Shown here piece by piece: positions 1 through 10,265 of a stretch of DNA of 64,000 nucleotides. The stretch is from Dactylonectria macrodidyma. Taxonomy: Eukaryota; Ascomycota; Sordariomycetes; Hypocreales; Nectriaceae. Positions within the stretch are counted from its first letter, which is position 1. Each line of letters starts with the position of its first letter. Below the pieces are notes generated by a model. That model was given only the letters and a program-made list of their open reading frames with translations, did no database searches and had not been told where the DNA came from. Position numbers and translations under genes: made by a program. Where the stretch lies: assembly GCA_020744425.1 (NCBI GenBank), contig JAGMUV010000008.1, positions 310,001-374,000 of the forward strand. Direction: 5' to 3'.

Positions 1-935
1 GCAGTGGGGTGGGATGCCTAACTTATTCTGGTGGATGAGTCCCAAGAATGGTGTCTGTGGCTGCTACTTTCAGCAATTGCTACCGCCGGGTGATAAGATG
101 GCTGTAGATATGTACCAGAGGTTTGAGAGAGCGACATACAGCTTATGATACAGGACTTCAATGGTGAGTTGCTAGCACAATGGCAAAAAATACAGTAGTT
201 TTTTTTTCCACAATTTTTAACATTTTTCAAACCCAATGCTTCCACAGTTCTTCAGCTTGTACATCACTGGCTTTGCACCCAAACAGCCTCCATTGCAAAA
301 TATAGAATATAGCTCCTGCATCCACTCGTTGAACTTGGCTCTTTTCAGATCCTTGAGGAATGGTTGGTTCTACGTCGAAATCTCTCTCTAGCACCCCAGT
401 ACGCCTGCAAGATCCTTCACTCACCACTGTTGCTCCTCGATAGAGTTAATTTCATCGATCGTTAGAGGGTTTCAGAAGAACCCGGTAAGAAGGAGGATAA
501 AGCAGCCTACGGCTGCCAAAGTTGACCCGTTGAGTGGCCTAGAGCTGCGAGAAACCCGTTCCGGTTGTGTCGATTACTCAGGATAGAACAACATAGCCAC
601 GGATTCCAAGAAAAATCCCACATAGTTCCTCCCACATCGCTTCTCCTTATTAATTATTAATTATTAAGCACGCCTTCCACTTGAAATTGTCAGCTCGCGT
701 TCTTCGGTATTAAGTAAATTATCTCCATTTTACTCGGGCATCGCACTTCGGAAAACATTTAACATGCCGCACTTCGGAAATATGAAAGTACCGAGACATG
801 AATATTTATCGATTAATAACGAAATAACCAGCTTGAAATCACAAAGAAAAGCTTTATTACCCACAGATCCTAACGAGCTGTTAGGCTTTGCCTTATCACT
901 CTTATCCAACAAGTCATCACTCTCTAACTTCCATA
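1..935. other. Intergenic, no supported gene
   Basis: I see no gene here. Short open frames on both strands lack recognisable motifs. A TTAATTATTAATTATTAAG run sits near 649-667. The 12-mer GCACTTCGGAAA occurs twice about 25 bp apart (around 745 and 771), upstream of the alcohol dehydrogenase start, and could belong to its promoter. Confidence 0.5.
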
Positions 936-2035
936 ATGGCGTCTACTATCAAGCCAGTTCTTCCCACCTCCTACAAAGCTGCTGTTATTGAAGCACCTGG
1001 CGCTCCTTTGAAAGTCATCGATGTTGCTTTAAAGAAGCCAGGCCCTGGCCAAGTCCTAGTCAAGGTTCTTGCTTGTGGTGTTTGTCACTCCGATGCGGGA
1101 CTTCAGCAAGGCCATTTTGGGCCACACCTTTTCCCGCGCGTCCCAGGCCACGAGATCGTCGGGGACGTTGTTGAAATTGGCGAGGGAGTCAGCCGTGTCG
1201 CGAATGGAGACCGTGTTGGAGGGACTTGGCATGGAGGTATGGCAGATCTATACTTATGATTGAACACCCTCAATTAATTAATATCTTAGGTCACGACCAT
1301 ACTTGTCGCCAATGCCACATGGGGCTCTTCCAAATCTGCGACAATGCCGTTTCTAACGGGATCTCTCAAGACGGTGGTTATGCGGAATTCGTCTTGCTTC
1401 GTTCCGAGGCAGTTGTCAGAGTTCCCAAAGACCTAGATCCCGCTCAAGTTGGTCCTCTGCTCTGCGCCGGCGTCACCGTTTTCAACAGCATCCGTAAGAT
1501 GAAAATTGAACAAGGAAACCTTGTTGCTATCCAGGGCATTGGTGGATTAGGTCATTTGGCAATTCAGTACGCCAACAAAATGGGATACAAGGTTGCGGCT
1601 CTCAGCTCTGGTTCAGAAAAACGAGACCTTGCCTTGAAACTCGGAGCGCACGAGTTTATCGATTCCAGCCAAGTCGATCCTATCAAAGCACTCAAGGAGT
1701 TGGGTGGCGCCGCACTCATTATTGCCACAGCACCCAACCCAAAATCCATTGCTCCTCTCACGGGGGCGCTTGGGGCAGCTGGAAAGCTCTGCGTGCTCGC
1801 GCCGGTGGGCCAGCTTGAGATCAACAGCTTTGATCTGATTTCAAAAGCCGCGTCTGTTCATGGTTGGCCTAGTGGACATGCTTTGGACTGCGAAGACGCA
1901 ATCGATTTCGCGCGGACGCATGGGGTAACGTGTCTTGTCGAGCGTTTCTCTCTCGATAACGCTCAAGAAGCGATGGATACAATGATTCAGAACAAGGTCA
2001 GGTTTCGAAGTGTCCTGGTTATGGGATCGGAATAG
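936..2035 (+). CDS. Zinc-dependent alcohol dehydrogenase (medium-chain, propanol-preferring type)
   Basis: Two exons, 936-1236 and 1290-2035, joined across a 53-bp intron (GTATGG donor, CTTAG acceptor), give a 348-residue protein, normal for the cytosolic fungal medium-chain ADH family. These enzymes interconvert alcohols and aldehydes with NAD(H). Visible signatures are ACGVCHSD (catalytic-zinc Cys), PGHE (second zinc ligand region), the structural-zinc segment HDHTCRQCHMGLFQIC, and the nucleotide-binding turn GIGGLGHLA. In the structural-zinc lobe the first ligand position is Asp rather than Cys, as in many fungal members. The start at 936 was chosen because upstream in-frame residues are not ADH-like. 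No stop or frameshift interrupts the gene, in contrast to most genes in the left half. Substrate preference cannot be read from sequence. Confidence 0.93.
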
Positions 2036-2092
2036 AAGATGGCCTAGCTACATTTAGAACTTGATATTAGGTTGACGCAATCAAGACTGGTT

Positions 2093-2304
2093 CATTATAT
2101 CAAAGAATTACAGCCCGGCACGCGTTCCAGAGACGCTAGTAATGAGCAGATTTCATTTTCTCCTGCCTGACCTCCTTCGCTTTCAAAACTCAATCCCAGC
2201 TGCTGTGGGGCTCCTGGGCAGCCCGACTATCTGGCACATGCCGATCCAGCCGGCCGTGGATACTTGCGATGAGCTGAAGGAAGTCGCCAGTAGGGAACTC
2301 GAGC
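2093..2304 (+). repeat. 212-bp duplicated block, copy 1 (partner at 57787-57998)
   Basis: This block matches 57787-57998 over 212 bp without gaps in the same orientation, and both copies encode the same stretch of a DNA-ligase N-terminal region. By my count about 15 positions differ. Twelve of them are G:C here and A:T in the distal copy, mostly CpA->TpA on one strand or the other, which is the RIP signature. Homology stops after the shared GGGAACTCGAGC. Confidence 0.8.
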
Positions 2305-2560
2305 CGCAGGCTGGAATAATGACGGCGCGTGCGACCCACGAAAAAGCAAGGAGCATCAGGCATTGCTGCCAATTGGCTGGACCGAGACGAATGAGCGTGG
2401 AGAGGAAGTACGATGGAGAGTACTGTCAAATCCATATCGACCTGAACAAATCCGGAGCAGCCATCAAGATTTTCTCCAAGAGCGGGAGAGATTCAACTCG
2501 CGGTTTGCGCAAAGAAGCCTTGAGGAACGAAGAAGATGGCTATGGCAGTGGCCAAGAGGC
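2093..2560 (+). pseudogene. ATP-dependent DNA ligase fragment (end of N-terminal domain plus adenylation motif I)
   Basis: An open frame runs through SRFHFLLPDLLRFQNS and continues into SVERKYDGEYCQIHIDL and IFSKSGRDST. The KYDGE pentapeptide is ligase motif I, whose Lys carries AMP, and its context matches fungal ATP-dependent DNA-ligase-domain proteins related to ligase IV. The frame loses family resemblance after KSGRDST, and nothing corresponding to the rest of the adenylation domain or the OB-fold follows. No start codon or N-terminus is present. It is therefore a partial, probably non-functional copy. A C-terminal piece of the same family lies at 13478-14072 and an N-terminal piece at 57569-58002. 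Confidence 0.72.
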
Positions 2561-2627
2561 TGCTAATGAGATTTCGAAAGTGCTATTCAAAAGCTTGCAT
2601 GAGAGCGCCTTTGGTGGGAATTGGTGA

Positions 2628-4033
2628 ATGTGTCTAGGGTACCCTGGTCTGGTGGCATTTGACATGTGGCTATCATTGCAACATCGCAACAAAAAGCAAC
2701 CAGAGTCTGAAATGTGGAAAAAATGAGGGGTTTGTGAGATAAACATGACGAAACATTAAAAGAAACTTATCATAAAACAACCAGGAATAATTTGAGGCCT
2801 TCCTTCAAAAGAATAATTCTTATTAAACTCTGGCCAGTTGCTCGGTTCGCTTTAAGTTCAACTGGAGTGAGGCTCAAGAGCTCAAGTACACTAACGCAGG
2901 CAGATACCAAAATATTACTATATTATATATATTATCACATCTTGAGGAACAAAATGTTGACCTTACTTGGCCTTCCCTTTTAGGAACTTGGCGCGGGGAT
3001 GCCTATAACGTGCTTCATAAGCGAGCTGGCCACCGAACTATCCTTTGCCAACAGATATTAAAATAAAACTACCCCAACGCCTAAAATCAATTAAAATCAA
3101 TTACTAAACTCTCTTTTAGGCGCATCCATATCATTTTCACAAGTAAGCGCAATATACCCGGGTTTCCTGCATCTTCCATATCGCTGTTCCCTCGTCTCTG
3201 TCCACCTCCCCTAACCACCACTTTGCTGCAGAGAGTTTCCGCTCATGGCGGCGTCAGCACGTTGGCGCACGGAGCCAGCTTCTCATGCACGTTGCCATGT
3301 GGGCCAAACGCCGCAGCCCTTCCCAATCCCAGAGAAGGATGTACTGGGCTGGTTTGCACATTTGGGATTCAGATCCTGCCGACAAACGGGCCAAAGTTGG
3401 GGCTCGACGTTCTGGCGCAACTGAATGTTTACTGCGATATTGCCGTAGATGGCGAGATGGTCTCGGGTGGTGTGCATGCCAAGTGCGGTGGCCGCGCTCG
3501 GTCAACGGCAAATGAGGGATCGATGTTAGTACGCCAAACAAAACTTCAGCTCCTGCAGCCCCGCAATGCCAACTCAGCGCTAGGCCTAAGATGCCGTCTT
3601 GCCGATCCTCAACGAAGGGTCTCACAAGGCTGTCAAGGCTGTCAGGCCTTCAACGCAATTTACTACTTCACTGGGTACTTAGACCACCCACGCGCGTGCA
3701 CCTCGCGCCTCAACTGGAATTACCATTCCTGGGCGAGGGAATGGAGCGTCGAAATGTACTTTGTGCCCACTGGGGCAGACTCAGTGTGGCCCGAGCCACA
3801 TAAGGCGTATTGTAGGGCGCTCAACACAAGCACAGAATCGCCTCAACAAAAGGTCTTGTGCCCTTGGCTGCGGCTGGGGGCTGCTAATGGAGCCAGGCAA
3901 CGAATATTAAGCCTTTTAGACGGATGTTTCAGCTGCACAGCCACCTTCGCGACTCATTTTCTTTATTTTCCCCCCTTCTCAAGCGCCCTGATCTCTCCTC
4001 AACTCTGCATCTCGTGCCATCTGAAGATCTCCA
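2628..4033. other. Intergenic; long unsupported open frame
   Basis: 2640-3180 is AT-rich without features. On the plus strand 3223-4089 is open for 288 codons. I recognise nothing in it, its composition is Ala/Cys/Arg-rich, and it runs out of frame into the STAND relic that starts at 4034. I treat it as chance or as a decayed leader rather than a gene. Confidence 0.4.
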
Positions 4034-5084
4034 ATGGACCCACTGAGCGCGATCGCATCCATTGCGGGGATCGCCACCGCTGCAAGTAAGGCTACTAAAA
4101 TCCTTAGTCCGTACATAACGGCAGCGAAGGACGCACCCAAGATCGCGGCTTAACTCTCCTCAGAGGTTCTTATAACGCAGACTATCCTCTCTGCCCTAGA
4201 GCAACTCGTCAGCAACATCTCCACCAGAAATGTAAAATATGCGTCCCTAATCCAGGTCGATTAACTCATCGCTGTTCTTACTAATGGTGTCCTGATATTT
4301 TCTGAGCTCTAGGCAGTGTTGTAGACACTCCCACTGCCCGAACCCATAAGCCCGGGTTGGCGTTTATTGGCGCTAATGCAATGGGTTAGAAAGAAGAGTT
4401 CTATAACTGCTATATTTACCAGGCTACAGGCATTCAAGTTGTCTATCAACTGTATTCTGAGCATTCTCTAGAGGTATGTTGTCCACTATTTACAATCCGT
4501 TGAGGTTTACACATATACAACTAGAGATAAAAAGCGATTCCTAAGTTAGAGCAGAAAACAACTAGCAGCAGTTGATATCAACCGTGGAAATGCTCTTAGA
4601 ACGCAACCATAATCTATCTAAGAGACTGAGGGGCATAGAGAGCACTTTTAATATAACATTACAGTACCAAGCAACATCCCAGTTTATAGTTAGTACTGAT
4701 AGTCTGGCGCCGCATACTGCATCACTAAAACGCTCCTCTCTCGTCGAGTTTGAGTTTGAGCGTGATCTCAAAGCCTCTTATGTTTACCGCCAAGCTAAGA
4801 GAGATACCATGGATTTTTCAGTATGCAGTTCTGTGGCCCGCACTCACGCATGGTCTATTTTCTCCGGAATCAGTCTTAGCAACATCTCTGAGATCTCTGT
4901 TCTAGCTCTCCCGTTATATGCAGAGGACATTGCCAATCCACAGCATTACGATTTTGGATATGAAACTGTTCAGCCTAAACTGTTGTTTTCCTTAACTGTT
5001 TACACGAGATCTATCTACTATGAGTGTGTTGAAGCGCAACTTCAGCTGTCTCAGTTTGAATGGTTTGCTGAACTCTACTGGTAA
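4034..5084 (+). pseudogene. Fungal STAND-type N-terminal domain (HeLo-like), RIP-mutated
   Basis: The ATG at 4034 opens with MDPLSAIASIAGIATAASKA, the hallmark N-terminus of fungal HeLo-like/STAND N-terminal domains (Pfam PF17111-type), which sit at the front of NLR-like and signalling proteins. The frame hits TAA at 4151, where the family continues with Gln, and meets further TAA/TAG codons at Gln or Trp positions to about 4550. An open stretch from 4572 carries ERNHNLSKRLRGIEST, FEFERDLKASYVYRQAKRDT and ARTHAWSIFSGISLS, all typical of the later part of this domain family. The CAA/CAG->TAA/TAG pattern points to RIP. RhoGEF-like and Ras-like relics follow on the same strand. Confidence 0.75.
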
Positions 5085-5424
5085 GAAACTCAAAGGGGAA
5101 CCGAAGACCAAACCCCCCTATTAATTCTTATTGCCATATTTCGGCATAGGACTCCTCTGTTGACGTTATTTAATTAACTCGACAACTCGTAATATAAGAG
5201 ATGGGAAAGTTTAATCGCTTCGAGTCTATCTGAATTAGTTGCAAAGCTTGCGATAGTTAAATTCGTTCAGGCTTGTGTAAGCCGCTTAAGTTTCCAGCCA
5301 GCTGACTGCTTTACTATAGCTGATCTTATGAGCATTGACACAACAAACCACATTAAAGTAAAACAATAGCCTTAAACCTCATAAAATGCCCCGGCGACTT
5401 ATTAATAATTAGGTTATCCGGCTA
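5085..5424. other. Linker between relics
   Basis: About 340 bp of AT-rich sequence separates the HeLo-like piece from the RhoGEF-like piece. No domain is recognisable. It may be decayed coding sequence of one longer gene. Confidence 0.35.
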
Positions 5425-6220
5425 GTGCGGCTGCTTCTAGCGAGGCTCGCTGAGGCCGGTTTGATTCAAGCCGTTCTCTTTGAATTCACCCCCCAGGTCT
5501 TCACAGCAGAACCAAGTCCTGTAGGACTGGCTATGGACGAATTCCTCTGCGATGAGCGACTCTACCTCATACGTCTGGAGATCCTCCTCAAAACCGCTGA
5601 GCAGATCATATCTTCTGGCACGCTCCCCGTTAACACAGTCAAACAGATGTTTGCCCCAGTTGGTCCGTTGGTCGATGTTCAAAGAAAATTCTTGATAAAG
5701 GCAGAGATGTTGGTTCAGAGGCCATACCTGCGCCAAACTTGGCTATCGGTTTTTCAGGAATGGTCATAACAGTCATCAGGCTATTATGCGGCTCTTATTA
5801 CGGCAGAGAAAGAATCAAAATCAACGCTTAGAACTGCGCTATCATCTGCGGAGAATCATGACGAGCACCGAGCAGTATTAGACGATGCGCTGGCAGTTTT
5901 AGGGCTCCCTTCCCAACAGCTCGAGAAATACAAGGCCTTCCTACTGGTATGGACACAGATCTGACTTGCATACGAGACTAACCCTTTTCAGGAGCTCTCT
6001 CAACATGGACTCCATGAATCCAGAGACATCAAATCAGCAAAGGAGAGCCTGCAATGGGTCAAAGAGACTGTCGGTATTGCCATCGCTACCCAGGAACTCC
6101 ATAAGGCTAAAACCGCCTTATCTAAAGACCTGGATGATAAGGGAAAGGAAGCCGTTTAGAAACTCGGAGAACTCTTGATATTTTGACAATATTAATATCG
6201 CAGACCCTATAGGTAGTCCA
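5425..6220 (+). pseudogene. RhoGEF (DH/PH)-like segment, RIP-mutated
   Basis: The frame contains DERLYLIRLEILLKTAEQI, FAPVGPLVDVQRKFLIKAE and LRQTWLSVFQEWS, resembling the first helices of a DH (Rho guanine-nucleotide exchange) domain. An in-frame TAA at 5767 falls where Gln would be expected. The frame then continues with LGLPSQQLEKYKAFL, a short intron (about 5947-5991, GTATGG...TTTCAG), and KETVGIAIATQELHKAKTAL. It ends near KLGELLIF, which looks like the opening strand of a PH domain after another TAG. No intact start or C-terminus is visible. The assignment rests on the order of helical motifs, so DH is likely but not certain. Confidence 0.55.
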
Positions 6221-6680
6221 GTAGTAAAGGTATCTTATTACTCTCCGCATAGAACCTAGTTGTTATTCTACTAAATTTCTAAGCATATCAGGCCCAGTTA
6301 TATCTTTACTAGAAAAGGATATTGCAAGCAACAGAAGCGTACCCAAAGAGTCTACAAAGAGGGTTTCTAAGACAAAGGAAACCGTTACCACAGGATCATC
6401 TAAGGCCGCAGCTATACATAGTCCAAATCATTCATACAAAGGATATCCAACACGTATTCCGATCAGCTAGACAAGGTACAAATGAGTTCCGCTGGAAATT
6501 TATGAATTGAGTTAACGGTTCATAGAATTAAGAGGCTGCAAAATTGAGTAGCGGACCAGTGACAACAAAAGCCGCTTCTTCTTTGGTCTCGGCTCTGAGG
6601 CACGGATTGACGAATGGAGAAAGGAGCTAAAACGAATTTAAGGCTAAGCTCGACCCGTTAAGCCTTCCTCCAAGTTCCCA

Positions 6681-7294
6681 AGAGAATACAAATTGGTCGT
6701 AGTGGGAGGAGGAGGGACTGGAAAAGGTCGTCTCATTACTAAGGCAAGCACCGTACCCACGTAATGCTCAGTCTCAATCCTCGCCCAAACTGACAGTCCC
6801 TAAAGCTAATAGAATCGCATTTTGGCGATGAATACGATCCAACAATCGAGGACTCATATCGTCAACAATGCGTCATTGATGACGAAGTTGCTCTACTCGA
6901 CGTGCTCAATACGGCCAGCCAGGAGGAATACTCGGCCATAAGAGAGCAGTACATGAGAACAGCGGAAGGTTACCTACTCGTATATAGCATCACCAGTCGC
7001 CAAAGCTTCGAAGAACTCACGACCTTCTAGCAGCAAATCCTCCGGGTGAAGGATAAAGATTTCTTCCCCATGGTCCTGGTTAGCAATAAATGCTCTCTAG
7101 AGTCAGAGAGAGAAGTGACAACACAGGAAGGTATAGCCTTAGTAAGGTCTTTCGAATGCGGATTCGTCGAGGCAGATGCAGAATCCAGTATTAATGTCGA
7201 TAAGCCATTCTTCGATTTAGTACGGGAGATTCGACGATATGAGATGACCGGGCATGGATGCGTATCACCGCCCATGCTGCGACCTAATGAATGA
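6681..7294 (+). pseudogene. Ras-family small GTPase, RIP-mutated
   Basis: Starting at 6681 the frame reads REYKLVVVGGGGTGK (P-loop), then after a short intron-like gap [17 protein letters not shown] (switch I/effector), [20 protein letters not shown] (switch II), [23 protein letters not shown] (NKxD box) and [13 protein letters not shown] near the end. This is the fungal Ras1/RasA type. Key residues are damaged: DTAGQ is NTASQ, NKCD is NKCS, and TAG at 7028 replaces a sense codon. All are G:C->A:T changes or compatible with them. No ATG precedes the P-loop closely, so it may once have been the C-terminal domain of the HeLo-RhoGEF gene immediately upstream. Confidence 0.75.
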
Positions 7295-7399
7295 CGCCGC
7301 CCGGCACGGATCAACGTACTAGGGAAGTCGCCAACAGGTGACCCTTAGTGAAGGCGAACACAAAGCTATTTCAGAGAAAGCCGTCAATTGAAGCTATCA

Positions 7400-8053
7400 G
7401 CTATGTAGATCAGTTCCCTGCTTAATCGTTCAGCTTCCCTATCGGGGATAGATATTCTAAGACTCCCGCCGGTCTTTATCCCGTATTCTTGCCCTAATAC
7501 CACCATCTGCTTGTGTCTTAATAGCCGGGAGGTCAAAAGTAGCGTCGAACATAATCCCGTCAAGCCTTTTAACACGCGAGACAGCCACATACGACAACCC
7601 GTGCTGAAAATCCCTCTGCGATATGTCCGCAACCGCCCTTTCTAGCGTTATCCCTTGTGATTTATGTACCGTAATGCTGTAGGCCACAGTCAGGGCGAAT
7701 TGAGTGCGGTTGCAGGACGTGTTGACCTTGATAAAATCGCGATTGGAACGGAATATCAGTATGACGGTCGATAGGGGGATCCTCGAAGAAGGCTGGGCCT
7801 GTGTACTTGTCAAACTTGACTAAGATAACGTAGGGATGTTCTGTGCGAGGGTCAGTCACATCAGCTCGCCAGGAGATGTCAAATACCTCGCCCAAGGCAC
7901 CGTTGAAGGCTGACCATTCGTCATACGATTTCCTCGCAGCTCCAGGAGCACGTCCTCAAATGCACAGCAGCCCGGTTTGAATTCCATCAGCTCGTCAGAT
8001 GGAGTGTGGGGGGGTTTGACTGGGGTTATGATAAACGTTGCTCCCTTCGGCAA
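7400..8053 (-). pseudogene. Helitron-type PIF1 helicase, C-terminal remnant
   Basis: Read on the minus strand, fragments in shifting frames give FDISWRADVTDP...VILVKFDKYTGPAF, then CNRTQFALTVAYSITVHKSQ and YVAVSRVKRLDGIMFDATFD. These are the last helicase motifs (including the V/VI-like HKSQG and VAVSR elements) of PIF1/RRM3 helicases as found in fungal Helitrons. The three pieces need frame changes to join, so it is broken. I did not identify a Rep domain or the CTRR/hairpin end expected downstream (below 7400). A cellular PIF1 copy is possible, but the truncation beside other relics favours a transposon origin. Confidence 0.65.
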
Positions 8054-8277
8054 GCTGTGTGATCTGTGGCCGGTCCGAAGCTAGGCGTGGAAAAGCATAA
8101 GAATGCTAGATGCTCTCCTCGAAGGAAGGACATCTTCACTCAGCTTCACATTCAGCCTTCAGCCCCAACCTTTTAACATTGCCTCTCAATCTCCTGCTTT
8201 GCCCTCTAACTCAACTTTCTACATTGAACTTCCAAAGACTCGCCACTTTGCAATCCTTCATTCTCAAACTTGTCGTC

Positions 8278-9808
8278 ATGACGCTTCTCAGCAGCACCAG
8301 CCCTCCTCTCATCCAAGGGGCACTGTCCCAACAGATGTCTGTCTTGGACCTCTTCCTTCCTGGTTTCACAAACCTCACCAGTGTTGCCAGTCAGGTCCTC
8401 AGTGGCAACTTGTCTGGATACACTCATCTGATGTGCATCTTTGCATTGGTTGCGTTCTTGAAACCGTATGTGTTTCAATTGAGATCGTGGTTCATTGAAC
8501 ACTTCAGTAAGTCCGTGGAAATGAATTGACATGACCCGGGCTCACCTCTGCAAGCATCGACGGTCCACATCAAACACTCTGACGAAATCTGACGAAACGT
8601 ACGACATGATACAAGCCTGGGTCTCATCTCGTGGATTGGATAATGCCGCTCGTTCCCTTCTCGCCAAAGTCAGAACGAAGCAACAAACTCATGAAGGCCA
8701 TGACACCCGCACCAAGAAAGCTCTCCGATATGCCCCCTGGGAAGGTTCCTTCTGCTTTTGGTACAAGAAAAACTTGCTTTTCTACCAGACTACACAGGTG
8801 GATGTTGGATTCCATCGACAGGAGCAGATTTCCGTCACCTGTGTAGGGCGATCTTCAAGGATCCTGAAAGGCCTCCTGGAAGACTGTCGACTTGAATACC
8901 TCAACGAATCAAAGAACAAAACGACCATCCATGGGCACCGCGATGATTGCTGGAGGAAGGAGAAGGCTGTGACTGCTCGACCTCTTTCGACAGTTATTCT
9001 CGACGAAAAGCAGAAGGGGTCTCTCCTCAGAGAGCTTAGAGATTTTCTCGACCCTGAAACCAGACGTTGGTACTCTGAACACTCCATGTCCTACAAACAA
9101 GGATATCTCTTACATGGCCCGCCTGAAACCGGAAAGTCGAGCTTCAGCTTGTCAATTGCAGGTGAATTGGACATGGATATCTACGTCGTCAGCATCCCCA
9201 GCACGAATGATCAAATGCTGAAGGGCCTGTTTGCTGGGCTTCCAGACAGATGCGTTGTCTTGTTAGAGGACATTGACGCGGCAGGAGCCACGTGTTCTAG
9301 GGACCCTGGCGCAGAGGATTCAGACAGCGACGCAGACACGAAGCCACGAAGGAGAGGGGTGACTCTCTCAGGCCTTCTGAACGTCCTCGATGGGGTTGCG
9401 TCTCAGGAAGATCGAGTTCTCATCATGACAACCAATCATCCCAAAAAATTAGATGAGGCATTGACACGGCCTGGTCGAGTTGATTTCAAGGTCGAATTCC
9501 AGCTTGCTGATAGAAGTATCGCCAAGGAGATCTACCGCTTCATGTTTGGACAACATGGAAGAGATGTTGCAGGGGATGGTCAACAGGAGGGCTGTGATGG
9601 AGAGGTTGGGAGACAAGCGAAGGCATTTGCTGCAATGGTACCGGAGTCCGAGTTCAGCCCGGCGGAGATCATGTCGTACCTTTTGCGACACAGGCGTTGC
9701 CCGGCTGCTGCAATAGAGAACTGCGGCCAATGGGCGGATAATCTCCTCCGGGAAAAGAGGGCCAAGAAAGAAGCGTCAAAGGATGGCCGTAAGAATCAGC
9801 GTGATTAG
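8278..9808 (+). pseudogene. BCS1-like AAA ATPase with frameshifting 10-bp tandem duplication
   Basis: Exon 1 (8278-8506) carries the short N-terminal region with a hydrophobic segment near YTHLMCIFALVAFL. A 48-bp intron follows (8507-8554, GTAAGT...CAAG), and exon 2 resumes as STVHIKHSDE. There TCTGACGAAA occurs twice in tandem (8578-8587 and 8588-8597), shifts the frame and leads to TGA. The other frame from 8588 restores SDETYDMIQAWVSS and runs to 9808. Downstream are the BCS1 N-domain, Walker A GPPETGKS (usually GPPGTGKS; a Gly is Glu), Walker B CVVLLEDIDAAG, and TTNHPKKLDEALTRPGR. Proteins of this fungal group are mitochondrial-chaperone-like ATPases, of which BCS1 inserts the Rieske protein. 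The duplication and the altered P-loop suggest recent loss of function. A compensating non-canonical splice (GTGG at 8515) cannot be excluded. Confidence 0.75.
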
Positions 9809-10265
9809 GATGAGACGACGGACCAGAAGTCGAGGAGACATTTGTCAGTCCTTACCGTATTTAGTTTGTTGTCATGAAGGTTAAGCAATACCACACTCAT
9901 TATTCCGTATTCCCCTAATGGCAACCTCGGCAGCATAATTTTGGAGGTCTCAACAAAGGACTCTTGTGTTCATTGTGTAGATCGGTCCGCTTGAGCATGT
10001 GGCGTGGCTCTGCTCTCGGGAGACCACGGCGTTCGTCTACAGTCGGCATGATCCCCCCCAACCCCTGAGATTGGCAACCACGAGGGAGTGGAGGCACACA
10101 ACCATCTTCGTGTTGGTCCTTTTGTTTACACGCGCTATCTGGTGTGGTGGAGCCATTTCTTGCTGCGGTCTTGGGCTGCAAACATAAATAAGACCTGGTA
10201 TCCCCTCATTACCGTGCCTCCACGCCAGCTGCGAGTTCACTCCTGTCTGATTCAATTGGATAAAC
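9809..10265. other. Intergenic
   Basis: No gene is recognisable. It should contain the 3' end of the BCS1-like gene and the promoter of the membrane-protein gene starting at 10266. Confidence 0.5.

Noticed and set aside
3223..4089. 288-codon open frame on the plus strand
   Set aside because: No motif or family recognised. It has odd Cys/Arg/Ala composition and overlaps the start of the HeLo-like relic in another frame.
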